IMG/VR virus record: IMGVR_UViG_3300006802_000133
Coordinates: 1 to 50,202 of that record
Reading direction: 5' to 3' (one strand)
DNA: 50,202 nt
Source of the DNA: a virus
The notes beneath the pieces were generated by a model. That model had not been told where the DNA came from and ran no database searches. It worked only from the letters and a program-made list of their open reading frames with translations. Shown here one piece after another: positions 38,964 to 46,379 of the stretch. The translations under genes were made by a program, and so were the position numbers. The first letter of the stretch is position 1. Each line of letters starts with the position of its first letter.

Positions 38964-39120
38964 CTTTGCTCTCCGCACCAACACTGCGAATATCAGAGAT
39001 CATCTTCTCTAACTCATCAAAGCGATCTTCTGCATCGCCAAAATGTTCAAGCACTATGTCGAGCATAGTCTCTATGCGCTTGTTAATAGCCTTTAGCTCT
39101 CGCTCTACGCTTCCGTCCAT
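38953..39120 (-). CDS. Small coiled-coil protein between fibre and glycosyltransferase (55 aa)
   Basis: Frame ATG 39120 to TGA 38953-38955 encodes MDGSVERELKAINKRIETML, DIVLEHFGDAEDRFDELEKM and ISDIRSVGAESKGGD: a charged helix with heptad pattern. ATG overlaps the end of the fibre gene by 16 nt and its end overlaps the GT-like gene start, as coupled genes do here. Likely a chaperone or trimerisation helper for the fibre; that is only inferred. Confidence 0.6.
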   Translation of the reverse strand: MDGSVERELKAINKRIETMLDIVLEHFGDAEDRFDELEKMISDIRSVGAESKGGD

Positions 39121-40283
39121 TGTGACCCATCGTGATATCTAGCGTTGTGTGCGCTACCAGACGTAACCTCAGTCTGGTTGCCGGTAGCGGTTAGGCGCTC
39201 AAATATAACAGTGTTTGTGTTGAAAGTCGTCGTTGTATTGAACGTCGTTGTAGTATTAAACGCTGTGTTGAATGTCGTTGTAGTTGACTTGCTTGTAGCC
39301 GTAGCAAATCCAGTCAATGTGTTAAACGTTGTTGTAGTTGATTTCGATGTTCCTCGGCTAGTTGCAAACGTTGTAGTCGTACTCCTGCTCGTTCCTGTCG
39401 CCCGTGAGGTATTGAAAGAAGTCAGGGTCGTTTTGGATGTTCCCCTGCTGGTAGCGGTTGCGAAAGCCGTATTATAGCTCGTCGTGGTATTCTTGCTGGT
39501 ACCGAATGTCGTATTAAACGCAGTGTTAAACGACGTTAATGTCGCCTTACTCGTTCCCCGACTTGTAGCAAATGTCGTATTAAACGCAGTGTTAAACGAC
39601 GTTGACGTGCTTTTGCTCGTGTTGAACGATGTATTATAGCTCGTGGTGGTTGCTGCCGGTTTTCCGCCCACAACAGTAAATGTTTGTTTGGAGGTACCCC
39701 TACTTGTAGCAAATGTTGTTGTAGTATTTTTACTCGTAGCCCTACTTGTACCGCGAGACGTATTGAACGACGTGTTAAAGCTAGTGGTCGTATTCTTGCT
39801 AGTGCCCCTAGACGTACCCCTCGACGTGTTAAACGACGTAACCGTAGACTTGCTAGTGCCCCTCGAAGTCGTGGTATTAAACGAGGTGTTGTAGCTAGTA
39901 GTCGTGTTCTTGCTAGTGCCAAACGTGGTTGTCGTGTTAAAGCTAGTGGTCGTAGCCCTAGTAGTATTGAACGCCGTGTTGAACGATGTAGTCGTGGCCC
40001 TAGACGTAGCCGTGGCAGATGTAGTCGTAGTATTAAAGGTGGTTGTCGTTGCCCTGCTGGTAGACTGGCTCGTCTGGGTTGCACGAGACGTAGCTGTGGC
40101 GCGTGTTGTCGCGGTAGCTCTGGTCGTGTTGTATATAGCGTTCCAGACTGTCGCCAACGTACCGCCGTTATTAACGACGATGAAGTTCACCTGATGAAGC
40201 GTATTGGCTGTAGCACGGACAGCAATCTGCGAGTCGGTGTCTAGTTCCTTCAGCGTACCATTGTCGTTAATAAATATAGCCAC
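39105..40283 (-). CDS. Thr/Ser/Asn-rich repeat fibre protein (392 aa)
   Basis: About residues 52-350 consist of short repeats of the tetrapeptide type xxxT and hexapeptides TTTxNT, for example TSFNTSFNTSRGTSK and TTTFNT, with nearly no charged acidic residues. The N-terminal about 50 residues (MAIFINDNGTLKELDTDSQI) form a small folded domain and the C-terminus ends GSAHNARYHDGSQWTEA. This resembles the shaft of fibres in marine phages; a thin beta-structured or triple-stranded shaft is likely. Dense Ser/Thr invites O-glycosylation by the nearby GT-like enzyme. The DNA repeats would recombine easily. Confidence 0.65.
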   Translation of the reverse strand: MAIFINDNGTLKELDTDSQIAVRATANTLHQVNFIVVNNGGTLATVWNAIYNTTRATATTRATATSRATQTSQSTSRATTTTFNTTTTSATATSRATTTSFNTAFNTTRATTTSFNTTTTFGTSKNTTTSYNTSFNTTTSRGTSKSTVTSFNTSRGTSRGTSKNTTTSFNTSFNTSRGTSRATSKNTTTTFATSRGTSKQTFTVVGGKPAATTTSYNTSFNTSKSTSTSFNTAFNTTFATSRGTSKATLTSFNTAFNTTFGTSKNTTTSYNTAFATATSRGTSKTTLTSFNTSRATGTSRSTTTTFATSRGTSKSTTTTFNTLTGFATATSKSTTTTFNTAFNTTTTFNTTTTFNTNTVIFERLTATGNQTEVTSGSAHNARYHDGSQWTEA

Positions 40284-40292
40284 TATTTGTTC

Positions 40293-40931
40293 CTAGCTAA
40301 TAACGTAGAACACATGCCCGTCTGGGAACCCAGAGGCAGATGTCGGATTCGAGCTAACAATCGACTGTGTTCCTACCGTTTTGCCGTTAGAAACTATGTC
40401 AGTAAACGTGCCAGCAGCGGCTGTATTTGCGCCGATTGTCGTGCCGTCAATTGATCCGCCGTTTATATCTGCTGTCGCAATGGTTGCGCTAGCTACATCA
40501 GCAAGCTCTAAGTCTATGAGTGCATCTGTGACCGCCGCGCCACTGCCAGCACCATCTAGGAAGACAACCTTAACGTTACCATTACCAATCGTTACAGTAG
40601 CGCCAGATCCTTGCTTAATAATTATGTTTTGCGACCCACTTGTTGCATTCTCAATGATATGAACGCGGGTCATTGTATTCGGCCCAATCGTGATAGTGCA
40701 GGCTGAATCTAAGGTGCCTGTGTACTTAATGTACATTGCACGAGCGGGATCGGTTGAGCCATCAGCTACCGTAGACGCGTGCGTATTTGCATTGGTTGTG
40801 ATCGCCTCAGTGCCATAGCCTAAAGCCTCACCTATAAGCTCAAGGTTGGTATTTGTACTGGTGCCCCATGTTCCGCTTTCATCGCCATTAGCGATTTCCT
40901 TTAATCGAAGGTCATTAACGTAAGTCGCCAT
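40293..40931 (-). CDS. Tail-fibre-type structural protein (212 aa)
   Basis: MATYVNDLRLKEIANGDESG starts the sequence; then WGTSTNTNLELIGEALGYGT, a segment shared by many marine phage fibre proteins. The rest consists of beta strands with Thr/Asn/Gly (DSACTITIGPNTMTRVHIIE, NIIIKQGSGATVTIGNGNVK), typical of a fibre shaft/knob. The C-terminal part (GTQSIVSSNPTSASGFPDGH) is a collagen-like or beta-helix end. It is followed by the repeat-rich fibre gene, 9 nt away, so both are probably fibre parts. Confidence 0.65.
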   Translation of the reverse strand: MATYVNDLRLKEIANGDESGTWGTSTNTNLELIGEALGYGTEAITTNANTHASTVADGSTDPARAMYIKYTGTLDSACTITIGPNTMTRVHIIENATSGSQNIIIKQGSGATVTIGNGNVKVVFLDGAGSGAAVTDALIDLELADVASATIATADINGGSIDGTTIGANTAAAGTFTDIVSNGKTVGTQSIVSSNPTSASGFPDGHVFYVIS

Positions 40932-42149
40932 CTATGCTACCTCTGTCCAATTTGCTGTCTGACTTGTATCGACAAGCCCCCATATGTTTATTGCGGTAAC
41001 CGCACCAGTTCCACTAACGCCTATCGGAGTAACCACTGCTTTAGCTATTACGGTCACAGAGCCAACAGAACCTGTCCCAGAGACGCCTGTAGCGGCCCCT
41101 GTAGCCCCTCCGGTAGCTGTAGATGCAGATGTAGCCCCTGTCGCAGAAACCCCAGCAACGCTTGTTGTAGCGTCTGCTGAGACGGTTGGGGCAGAAACTT
41201 GGCCTGTGCCCTCAACTCCCGTTAGGTTAGCGTCTGGATCTGCATCAACAGTTCCAACGCCTCCAGTAGCCTCAACACCTGTAGCATCGGCACGGATGCT
41301 AAGAAGAATCGCAGAAGTTCCAATCTGGCCTGTGGCCTCAACACCTGTAACCGGCAGTGTATTGTTGCTTATCGTGGAGACTGTGCCTGCTGATCCCGTA
41401 GCTTCAACGCCAGTAACAGAGGCTGTTGCACCGCCTGTCGCTGTCGCGGTGTTTGACTGACCAGTGCCAGAGACTCCGCTAACAGAAAAGTTTGCAAGGC
41501 CCGAAACCGTAGCCGTTGTAACAGCACCTGTTGCCTCAACACCTGTAGGAACTACTATAGCGCCTGCTGTGACTGTTGGCGCTGAAGTTGAACCAGTGGC
41601 TCCAACTCCCGTTACGTTAGCGTCTGGATCAGCGTCAATAGTTCCAACAGCGACAGTACCAGATACACCCGTGACACCTTGAACAATGCTCAGTGAGAAC
41701 GAAGGCGTTCCAATCTCACCTGTGCCTTCAACCCCGGTCTGGGGTATTACGTTAACGCTTGTGGTTGTAACCGTGCCAATACCGGATGTGGCATTAACCC
41801 CTGAGGGCGGGACAGTTACGCCCAGCCCGATGGCAACATCTCCTCCTAGCTGGGTCGTACCTTCAACGCCTGTAACAGGAAGGGTGTTGTTTGATACGGG
41901 TAACGGTACTGTAACTTCGCCAGTGCCCGAAACTCCTGTCGGCGTAACATTTGCTTCTGCGACAATGGAGACAGACCCAACTGCACCAGTGCTCGAAACA
42001 CCAGTGACAGAAAAGTTGGCATCGCCTGAGGCAGTAGCCGTAGTAACAGCGCCAGTCGCCTCAACGCCTGTGACGGTGACAGGGACACTTCCCTCGCCCC
42101 ACGCAAGGTCACCCCAGCCACCGCGACCCCAGCCGTTAATTATCGCCAT
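40932..42149 (-). CDS. TGVxxTG-repeat virion protein (405 aa)
   Basis: An N-terminal anchor segment (MAIINGWGRGGWGDLAWGEG) is followed by about 16 degenerate units of the form VTGVEATGAVTTATASGDAN with conserved TGV-x-(A/G)TG and an alternating Val/Thr strand. It is Val/Thr/Gly/Ala-rich, nearly without Cys or Arg. Each unit of about 22 residues would be a beta-strand pair, like a solenoid or adhesin. The C-terminus INIWGLVDTSQTANWTEVA matches small adapter domains. Likely tail appendage or capsid decoration. Confidence 0.6.
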   Translation of the reverse strand: MAIINGWGRGGWGDLAWGEGSVPVTVTGVEATGAVTTATASGDANFSVTGVSSTGAVGSVSIVAEANVTPTGVSGTGEVTVPLPVSNNTLPVTGVEGTTQLGGDVAIGLGVTVPPSGVNATSGIGTVTTTSVNVIPQTGVEGTGEIGTPSFSLSIVQGVTGVSGTVAVGTIDADPDANVTGVGATGSTSAPTVTAGAIVVPTGVEATGAVTTATVSGLANFSVSGVSGTGQSNTATATGGATASVTGVEATGSAGTVSTISNNTLPVTGVEATGQIGTSAILLSIRADATGVEATGGVGTVDADPDANLTGVEGTGQVSAPTVSADATTSVAGVSATGATSASTATGGATGAATGVSGTGSVGSVTVIAKAVVTPIGVSGTGAVTAINIWGLVDTSQTANWTEVA

Positions 42150-42159
42150 GTACTAAGTA

Positions 42160-42591
42160 CTAGGCTATTCGGATAATGGCGTTAGACGCATCCGCAGTAG
42201 GGAACTGAATGGTAAAGTCGCCTGCTGTTGAAGTCTTGTCTCCGCCAAAGTCCAACGCACAAACAGCAGGGTCTCCTGACGCGCTATCGTTAAAGATAAG
42301 TGCGCCTCTTGCAGTGACCGTCGCATTTGAAAACGTAAGATCTGCAAAGTCCGTAATTGCAGTTGTACCTGAGGTGGACGGATCTACACGAGTCAGGGCC
42401 GCACCCTTTGCTGTGTAGTTTGTACCTGACACCTCATTAGACGTGGTGTATGCGGTGGTGCCTGCGCCCAAAGAAGCACTGCTTGTATACAGTGCCAAGT
42501 TAAACGTGCTTCCGCCAGAGTTCTTAAAGTTGTGTACCGCTTCCAAAAGCTCTTTCTTGAAAGACGTACACATTGCAGTCGTGATAGCCAT
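42160..42591 (-). CDS. Small virion structural protein (143 aa)
   Basis: MAITTAMCTSFKKELLEAVH gives an N-terminal helix, then the rest is beta-rich and Thr/Ser/Gly-rich (GSTFNLALYTSSASLGAGTT, FSNATVTARGALIFNDSASG). Segments such as AVCALDFGGDKTSTAGDFTI are frequently seen in phage head or tail decoration proteins of environmental phages. It is next to fibre genes. Function beyond structural is not clear. Confidence 0.6.
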   Translation of the reverse strand: MAITTAMCTSFKKELLEAVHNFKNSGGSTFNLALYTSSASLGAGTTAYTTSNEVSGTNYTAKGAALTRVDPSTSGTTAITDFADLTFSNATVTARGALIFNDSASGDPAVCALDFGGDKTSTAGDFTIQFPTADASNAIIRIA

Positions 42592-42881
42592 TATAGACTC
42601 CTTATGATGTTCGCCATATCAGCATGGCCTTGGTTTTCAAATTCAGCGGCAAGAGTGACTCTGTCACTACGAATCGCTTCTTTGATATAAAAGAAGACCG
42701 TCGCCCTGACAGCCCTCTTGAATTCGTTTGCTTGTTCTGCAATTGCAGGATGGCAGTTTCCGCCAACACTAACAATCCTATCTGCGGCTGAATCAGCCCA
42801 GAAGTCTGGATCGTGACCCTTGTTATCTGTCGTTGAGACAAGGACGTTGCCTATGCCCATTTCTGAAGGTGTGATAAGCAC
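42591..42881 (-). CDS. Unknown small protein (96 aa)
   Basis: MLITPSEMGIGNVLVSTTDN is followed by NKGHDPDFWADSAADRIVSV, then a helix EQANEFKRAVRATVFFYIKE. It is typical for a small conserved phage protein in the tail-completion region. Directly before it in the operon is the 214-residue adaptor protein, and directly after, the 143-residue structural protein. No motif. Confidence 0.55.
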   Translation of the reverse strand: MLITPSEMGIGNVLVSTTDNKGHDPDFWADSAADRIVSVGGNCHPAIAEQANEFKRAVRATVFFYIKEAIRSDRVTLAAEFENQGHADMANIIRSL

Positions 42882-42885
42882 TCAG

Positions 42886-43530
42886 CTACATCCTTTCTGA
42901 ACGAACCATACCGGCTCTGTAATTATCCGTTGTGCTGTAACCCTCGCCCAAAGACTTGAGGTCAGCCAAAGCCGTCTCATATCTAGTGGCGTAAAGTTGC
43001 ATCATATCTTGTTCTGTCTTCAAAAACGTCCCAGCCTCTATCAGGCTTCCATAAAGCAAGGCTTCTTCTGCATTAGACCCTAGCCAGCTAGTGCCGTCTG
43101 ACGCCTCTGTAATTGATTGAGGCGCATAGAAATAATGAAGCTCTACGGTAATGTTATCATTGGGTGTTGGGCCTAGTATGAACGTCGTATCATCAAACAG
43201 TGCGTAATACTTTGGCGTTCCCGTAGTGCTTGCTACCGGATACGCCTGACGAATGAAGTTTACGTCTTTAATTATCAGATAGTCGTAACCAGACGTAGGC
43301 GTAATAGCTAGAGAATACGGAGATAAAAAGTCCGAAGGAGTCTCTAGGTACGAGTTGCCTGACGTTGTAACCCCGTTAACTGCTTTGCGAAAGTTAGGCA
43401 ACTGGACAGCTTTAAGTATTCTATCTTCCGCCTGCCGAATAATAAGCGGTAAGTTTGATACCAGCGTGGTCTCAGTGCTCTCCAAGTAGTCCTGAATAGC
43501 AGACTTGAGTGTAGTGAATGTAAGGGCCAT
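42886..43530 (-). CDS. Head-tail adaptor-type protein (214 aa)
   Basis: MALTFTTLKSAIQDYLESTE followed by LPLIIRQAEDRILKAVQLPN is the recognisable N-terminus of adaptor-type phage proteins found next to gp4-like genes in podoviruses. A beta-rich centre (NSYLETPSDFLSPYSLAITP) and a C-terminal helical end (LYATRYETALADLKSLGEGY) follow. Likely part of the connector between portal and nozzle. Exact correspondence with known systems is uncertain. Confidence 0.65.
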   Translation of the reverse strand: MALTFTTLKSAIQDYLESTETTLVSNLPLIIRQAEDRILKAVQLPNFRKAVNGVTTSGNSYLETPSDFLSPYSLAITPTSGYDYLIIKDVNFIRQAYPVASTTGTPKYYALFDDTTFILGPTPNDNITVELHYFYAPQSITEASDGTSWLGSNAEEALLYGSLIEAGTFLKTEQDMMQLYATRYETALADLKSLGEGYSTTDNYRAGMVRSERM

Positions 43531-43844
43531 CAGCTTGTTGCCACCGTGACTCGGCCTACATCACCCGTCATGCCCAAACCCACCTGACCCACAGGATCAA
43601 ATGACGATAGGATTCTGCTCTCATCCAAAGATCTGTCGGGTCTTGGGTTCAAGAGAGGCTTAGGATCGTCAAGCAAAAGCTTGCCAACCTGTAGCTGCGG
43701 CTGGTCTGGATCGACAACATCTTTGCCAATCAAGAACCCTGTAGGTCTTTGGTTAAAAATTTCAGGCACAAGATCTCTAAGCGGATACCTGAACCCAGTT
43801 CGATCACAATAGCCGTAAGCGTACTTGCCCTTTGCTCTACTCAA
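43530..43844 (-). CDS. Small virion protein (104 aa)
   Basis: MSRAKGKYAYGYCDRTGFRY opens the sequence. The segments YPLRDLVPEIFNQRPTGFLI and VDPDQPQLQVGKLLLDDPKP recur in short podovirus proteins encoded between gp4-like and adaptor genes. Basic N-terminus, Pro-rich middle; probably non-enzymatic. It is bounded by a 4-nt overlap and a TAATG-type junction. Role unknown. Confidence 0.6.
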   Translation of the reverse strand: MSRAKGKYAYGYCDRTGFRYPLRDLVPEIFNQRPTGFLIGKDVVDPDQPQLQVGKLLLDDPKPLLNPRPDRSLDESRILSSFDPVGQVGLGMTGDVGRVTVATS

Positions 43845-44533
43845 AAGGTATACCCTCCCGGCGAAACAAACAGAGAAGCCTTGTTGCGATCAGACTCAGA
43901 GGCAAGCTTCCATTGCTCCTCGTAATCCATCTTCAACGCTTGCGCTCTGGCCCCAGCTTGGGGGTACTTCATGCTTAACTGATACGCCAAACCGCTCACC
44001 AAGCAGGGTAAGAATCTAGCTGGAACGTCTATATTGTTCGACGCAGGGCTTCCTGCATCTTCAATCCGCTCCATGTAGTAATACCCAAACGAGTAGGTCT
44101 CTTGCGCGTCAGGCGTAGGCCACAGGTTGATCGTGATATTGTCTGCGTTTCGATCAACGAAGTACTGAAGAGGCTTGCTTTGCGACAGCTTGTTGGGAAG
44201 GTTTGAGTACTGACTCACCGAAATGCGGGTCATCGACTGATCAAACTGCGAGTTCGTATCGCCTGCATCTGTGCGTATGAACGCTTCGATGATGTCTAAA
44301 ACCTTGCCATCCAGTGTATAGGTGTTAGTACCGGCAGTGAGTGCTTGCGTCCCAAACTCAACAGTCCAGAGATTTAACCCTCTGTTCTGCCACTCAAGCA
44401 TCATCAGGTTTAGGCTGCGCCTAGCTGTCTTGTAGTCATACCCACTACGAAGCTCTAATCCTGCCCTCTCGAAAGCCTCTTCCATAGAATCGGATAGGTC
44501 GAGATTAAATGTAAATGTATTGCTAGTAGCCAC
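43841..44533 (-). CDS. Tail accessory factor (P22 gp4-like)
   Basis: The 230-residue protein begins MATSNTFTFNLDLSDSMEEA; FERAGLELRSGYDYKTARRS followed by NLMMLEWQNRGLNLWTVEFG is the typical N-terminal helical pair of gp4-type head completion/tail accessory proteins. The middle has FVDRNADNITINLWPTPDAQ, the C-terminal part is helical and basic. It would form the ring below the portal. The match is to the general phage family; no numeric alignment was made. Confidence 0.72.
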   Translation of the reverse strand: MATSNTFTFNLDLSDSMEEAFERAGLELRSGYDYKTARRSLNLMMLEWQNRGLNLWTVEFGTQALTAGTNTYTLDGKVLDIIEAFIRTDAGDTNSQFDQSMTRISVSQYSNLPNKLSQSKPLQYFVDRNADNITINLWPTPDAQETYSFGYYYMERIEDAGSPASNNIDVPARFLPCLVSGLAYQLSMKYPQAGARAQALKMDYEEQWKLASESDRNKASLFVSPGGYTF

Positions 44534-44536
44534 TTA

Positions 44537-44620
44537 CTACCTCCGATTCTTCTTAGCTTTTGGCTTCTTTGCCTTGGGCTTGTTAATTTGTTGTTTCTGT
44601 TGCGCTCGGCTTATTGGCAT
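44537..44620 (-). CDS. Lys/Arg-rich mini-protein (27 aa)
   Basis: ATG 44620 overlaps the TGA of the previous gene (TGATG), and the stop lies 3 nt before the gp4-like gene. The sequence is almost all Lys, Gln and Arg: MPISRAQQKQQINKPKAKKP then KAKKNRR. Its end carries GGAGG for the next gene. It completes a run of four basic proteins likely to act on packaged DNA. Confidence 0.5.
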   Translation of the reverse strand: MPISRAQQKQQINKPKAKKPKAKKNRR

Positions 44621-44952
44621 CAGCTTTTACCAAACTTCTGCTTCTGCGACTTAGGGGGGCTTTTCTTACTGCCACCTTTGCCAGACCAAAACATCTTGTT
44701 AGCCCAGTATGCGGCTGATGTCTTGCCCTTCTTAATGTTCTTTGCATGACGAGCCTTGAAGCTTTTACGAGCCTCGTCTGAGTAATTGTGGCCCATCTTC
44801 TGATCACCAAATCGGATGATCTTCATCTTGCCTGCATCACGCACAGCAACCACGCCTTTCTTTGTGGCGTGGCTTGGTGTCCTCTTGGGCTTATTCAGCC
44901 CCTGTAGACCGACCTTCTTTAGCCGGTTCTTTTCCGCATCGGTCAAGCTCAT
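44620..44952 (-). CDS. Basic virion-associated protein (110 aa)
   Basis: The sequence starts MSLTDAEKNRLKKVGLQGLN and has a central domain with IRFGDQKMGHNYSDEARKSF and AYWANKMFWSGKGGSKKS, with a lysine-rich tail. High pI. Related small basic proteins are common in marine phages, where they appear beside a major capsid gene and two more Lys-rich genes. A role in binding packaged DNA is plausible. Confidence 0.6.
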   Translation of the reverse strand: MSLTDAEKNRLKKVGLQGLNKPKRTPSHATKKGVVAVRDAGKMKIIRFGDQKMGHNYSDEARKSFKARHAKNIKKGKTSAAYWANKMFWSGKGGSKKSPPKSQKQKFGKS

Positions 44953-45203
44953 TTACGATGCCTCGCTGTTTTCTTGGCAATCTTCTTAGGCTGGCTTGAG
45001 TGCTGCTTGCCTTTTTTTGTGTCGGCTCGTTTCTTTCTACTTGTAGCAGCGTACTCCGCATCTGATAGAGCCGCTCTAGCCTTCTTCGGGAGATACCTTT
45101 CACCTGTCGCTTTCTTTCCTTGTGTCGATGGTTTGCCTGACTTGGTTCCCCATTCTTGCTTTGTCCACTTCTTCAGCGACTTTTGCGACTTCTTGAGAGG
45201 CAT
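44949..45203 (-). CDS. Basic protein, DUF5872-like (84 aa)
   Basis: MPLKKSQKSLKKWTKQEWGT, then GERYLPKKARAALSDAEYAA, TSRKKRADTKKGKQHSSQPK: this order matches a small phage and virus domain I recall as DUF5872 (KWTKQ...GERYLPKKA...). It is strongly basic. DNA-binding or virion role is inferred. It overlaps both adjacent basic genes (4 nt and 1 nt). Confidence 0.6.
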   Translation of the reverse strand: MPLKKSQKSLKKWTKQEWGTKSGKPSTQGKKATGERYLPKKARAALSDAEYAATSRKKRADTKKGKQHSSQPKKIAKKTARHRK

Positions 45204-45388
45204 TAGTTTTTGTAACCCCCGCCAGATTCCTTGTAACGTTTAGCCAGCATCTGCGCTTTACGCGCAGACCACTGCCCCGGCTTGCCGCCCTTGCCGCTTG
45301 CCTTTATAGAGTTGAACAGCCTCTTGCGTAAGGCTGGCTTCGTATAGTTGCCAGCCTCGTTTACGCAAGACTTCTTCTTCTCAGCCAC
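45203..45388 (-). CDS. Basic protein, DUF6321-like (61 aa)
   Basis: MAEKKKSCVNEAGNYTKPAL then SGKGGKPGQWSARKAQMLAK and a Gly-rich end YKESGGGYKN. The GKGGKPGQWSARKAQ motif recurs in short phage proteins recalled as DUF6321. Very basic; co-transcribed with two other Lys-rich genes directly upstream of tail genes. Probably binds nucleic acid in the virion. Confidence 0.65.
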   Translation of the reverse strand: MAEKKKSCVNEAGNYTKPALRKRLFNSIKASGKGGKPGQWSARKAQMLAKRYKESGGGYKN

Positions 45389-45792
45389 TAGAAGTGCTTC
45401 CTTACCTGCATAACGATAACGTACACGTTGCCCGAACTGGCACTGACAGTAGAGAACTGGATGTCTCCAGTAACGCCACTACCAGCGTTGTTAGGGATGC
45501 CTGTGAAGTCAGTGAAGTCAAACGTCCTAGCATCATCTGCCTTTAGCTGCCAAGCCAAGACATCACTCGAAGCGTCAAATAAGATCTTTACGCCCATCCC
45601 TACGGTGGTGTATTGGATCTTTTCAATCGATACCTTGGTGCAAGCCGCGCCCGTAACAGGGTCAGCGGCCAATGCAGAAACATCGATCTTTGTTACTGCC
45701 GATTCACCAGTGCCATCACTGACATTTGTGAACCGGAATATCGCAGTACTACCATTGTCTTGAATGGTTTGTGTTGCTACTGCATCAGCCAT
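45388..45792 (-). CDS. Beta-rich structural protein (134 aa)
   Basis: MADAVATQTIQDNGSTAIFR, then FTNVSDGTGESAVTKIDVSA and further strands (GVKILFDASSDVLAWQLKAD) with a short basic end (VQVRKHF-like: VIVMQVRKHF). It looks like one jelly-roll or immunoglobulin-type decoration domain. It stands between two other head-type genes and a basic cluster. Likely capsid decoration or head fibre. Confidence 0.6.
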   Translation of the reverse strand: MADAVATQTIQDNGSTAIFRFTNVSDGTGESAVTKIDVSALAADPVTGAACTKVSIEKIQYTTVGMGVKILFDASSDVLAWQLKADDARTFDFTDFTGIPNNAGSGVTGDIQFSTVSASSGNVYVIVMQVRKHF

Positions 45793-45804
45793 GACAACCT
45801 CCTA

Positions 45805-46326
45805 TTAGGAATCAGCAAACGCTGGAGCATCGGCTCCTTCAGCATAGCCCCAGACATACCAACTGTCGCCATCTTTAGCGACAAAGTTAATCTCGAAGAT
45901 GCCGAAGTCGGTCAACGTAAGCTTGCGATTTGAGTTTCCATCTGAGTAGACAGACACGTTATCTGCATCTGAATCCAGATGAACGATGCCGCCTTGGATG
46001 AAGTTAGACGTGGAACCAGTATCAAAGATAACGTTCTCAGTCTCTTCAGCAGCGCCGCCGTAGATGAACTTGAAATTGATACCGGCAACTGGTGCTGGCA
46101 GGGTCAAGGTTCGATTTGCTGTTACCGCAGGAACAACGATAGTGCGGCTGCCATGCTCTGCTGCCGTAATAGTAGTGTCTGCATCGGTCAGTAGTACCGG
46201 CGCAGCAATAAGTCCAGAGTTATCAAGCTGGAACGAGGTGGTTACCTCTCCAGAAGTTGAGTTCTTTGAAACAACCTTGAATCCATTTTGGGAGCGTACC
46301 GCTCCTGTGAAAGTCGAATTACCCAT
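45805..46326 (-). CDS. Beta-rich structural protein, capsid-fibre type (173 aa)
   Basis: MGNSTFTGAVRSQNGFKVVS is a short N-terminal attachment-like motif. ITAAEHGSRTIVVPAVTANR, TLTLPAPVAGINFKFIYGGA and FEINFVAKDGDSWYVWGYAE are typical of beta-sandwich modules in phage head fibres. It is preceded by the capsid gene terminator and a parS-like palindrome, and its start lies 29 nt from the palindrome. A promoter may exist there, but none is clear. Confidence 0.6.
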   Translation of the reverse strand: MGNSTFTGAVRSQNGFKVVSKNSTSGEVTTSFQLDNSGLIAAPVLLTDADTTITAAEHGSRTIVVPAVTANRTLTLPAPVAGINFKFIYGGAAEETENVIFDTGSTSNFIQGGIVHLDSDADNVSVYSDGNSNRKLTLTDFGIFEINFVAKDGDSWYVWGYAEGADAPAFADS

Positions 46327-46354
46327 TGTAGTCTCCTGTCTGGGTTAGTCCTTA

Positions 46355-46370
46355 TGTTCCACGTGGAACA
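46355..46370. promoter_or_regulatory. Perfect 16-bp parS-type palindrome
   Basis: TGTTCCACGTGGAACA reads the same on both strands. It equals the consensus centromere site bound by chromosomal ParB in many proteobacteria (for example pseudomonads). It lies in the 98-nt gap between the capsid gene and the next head gene, just past the terminator. No ParA or ParB gene is in the window. I saw only this copy by reading. Confidence 0.8.
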
Positions 46371-46379
46371 ATCGGTCAG

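Noticed and set aside
39643-40244. Several plus-strand frames across the fibre repeats, rich in Val/Leu (VVVVFLLVP)
   Set aside because: They mirror the Thr/Ser/Asn repeat gene in reverse; repeats without stops give open frames in many registers. The minus frame has a sensible N-terminal and C-terminal domain.
40984-42156. Plus-strand Pro/Val/Thr frames opposite the TGVxxTG protein
   Set aside because: Repeat-driven shadow; no start signals and against operon direction.
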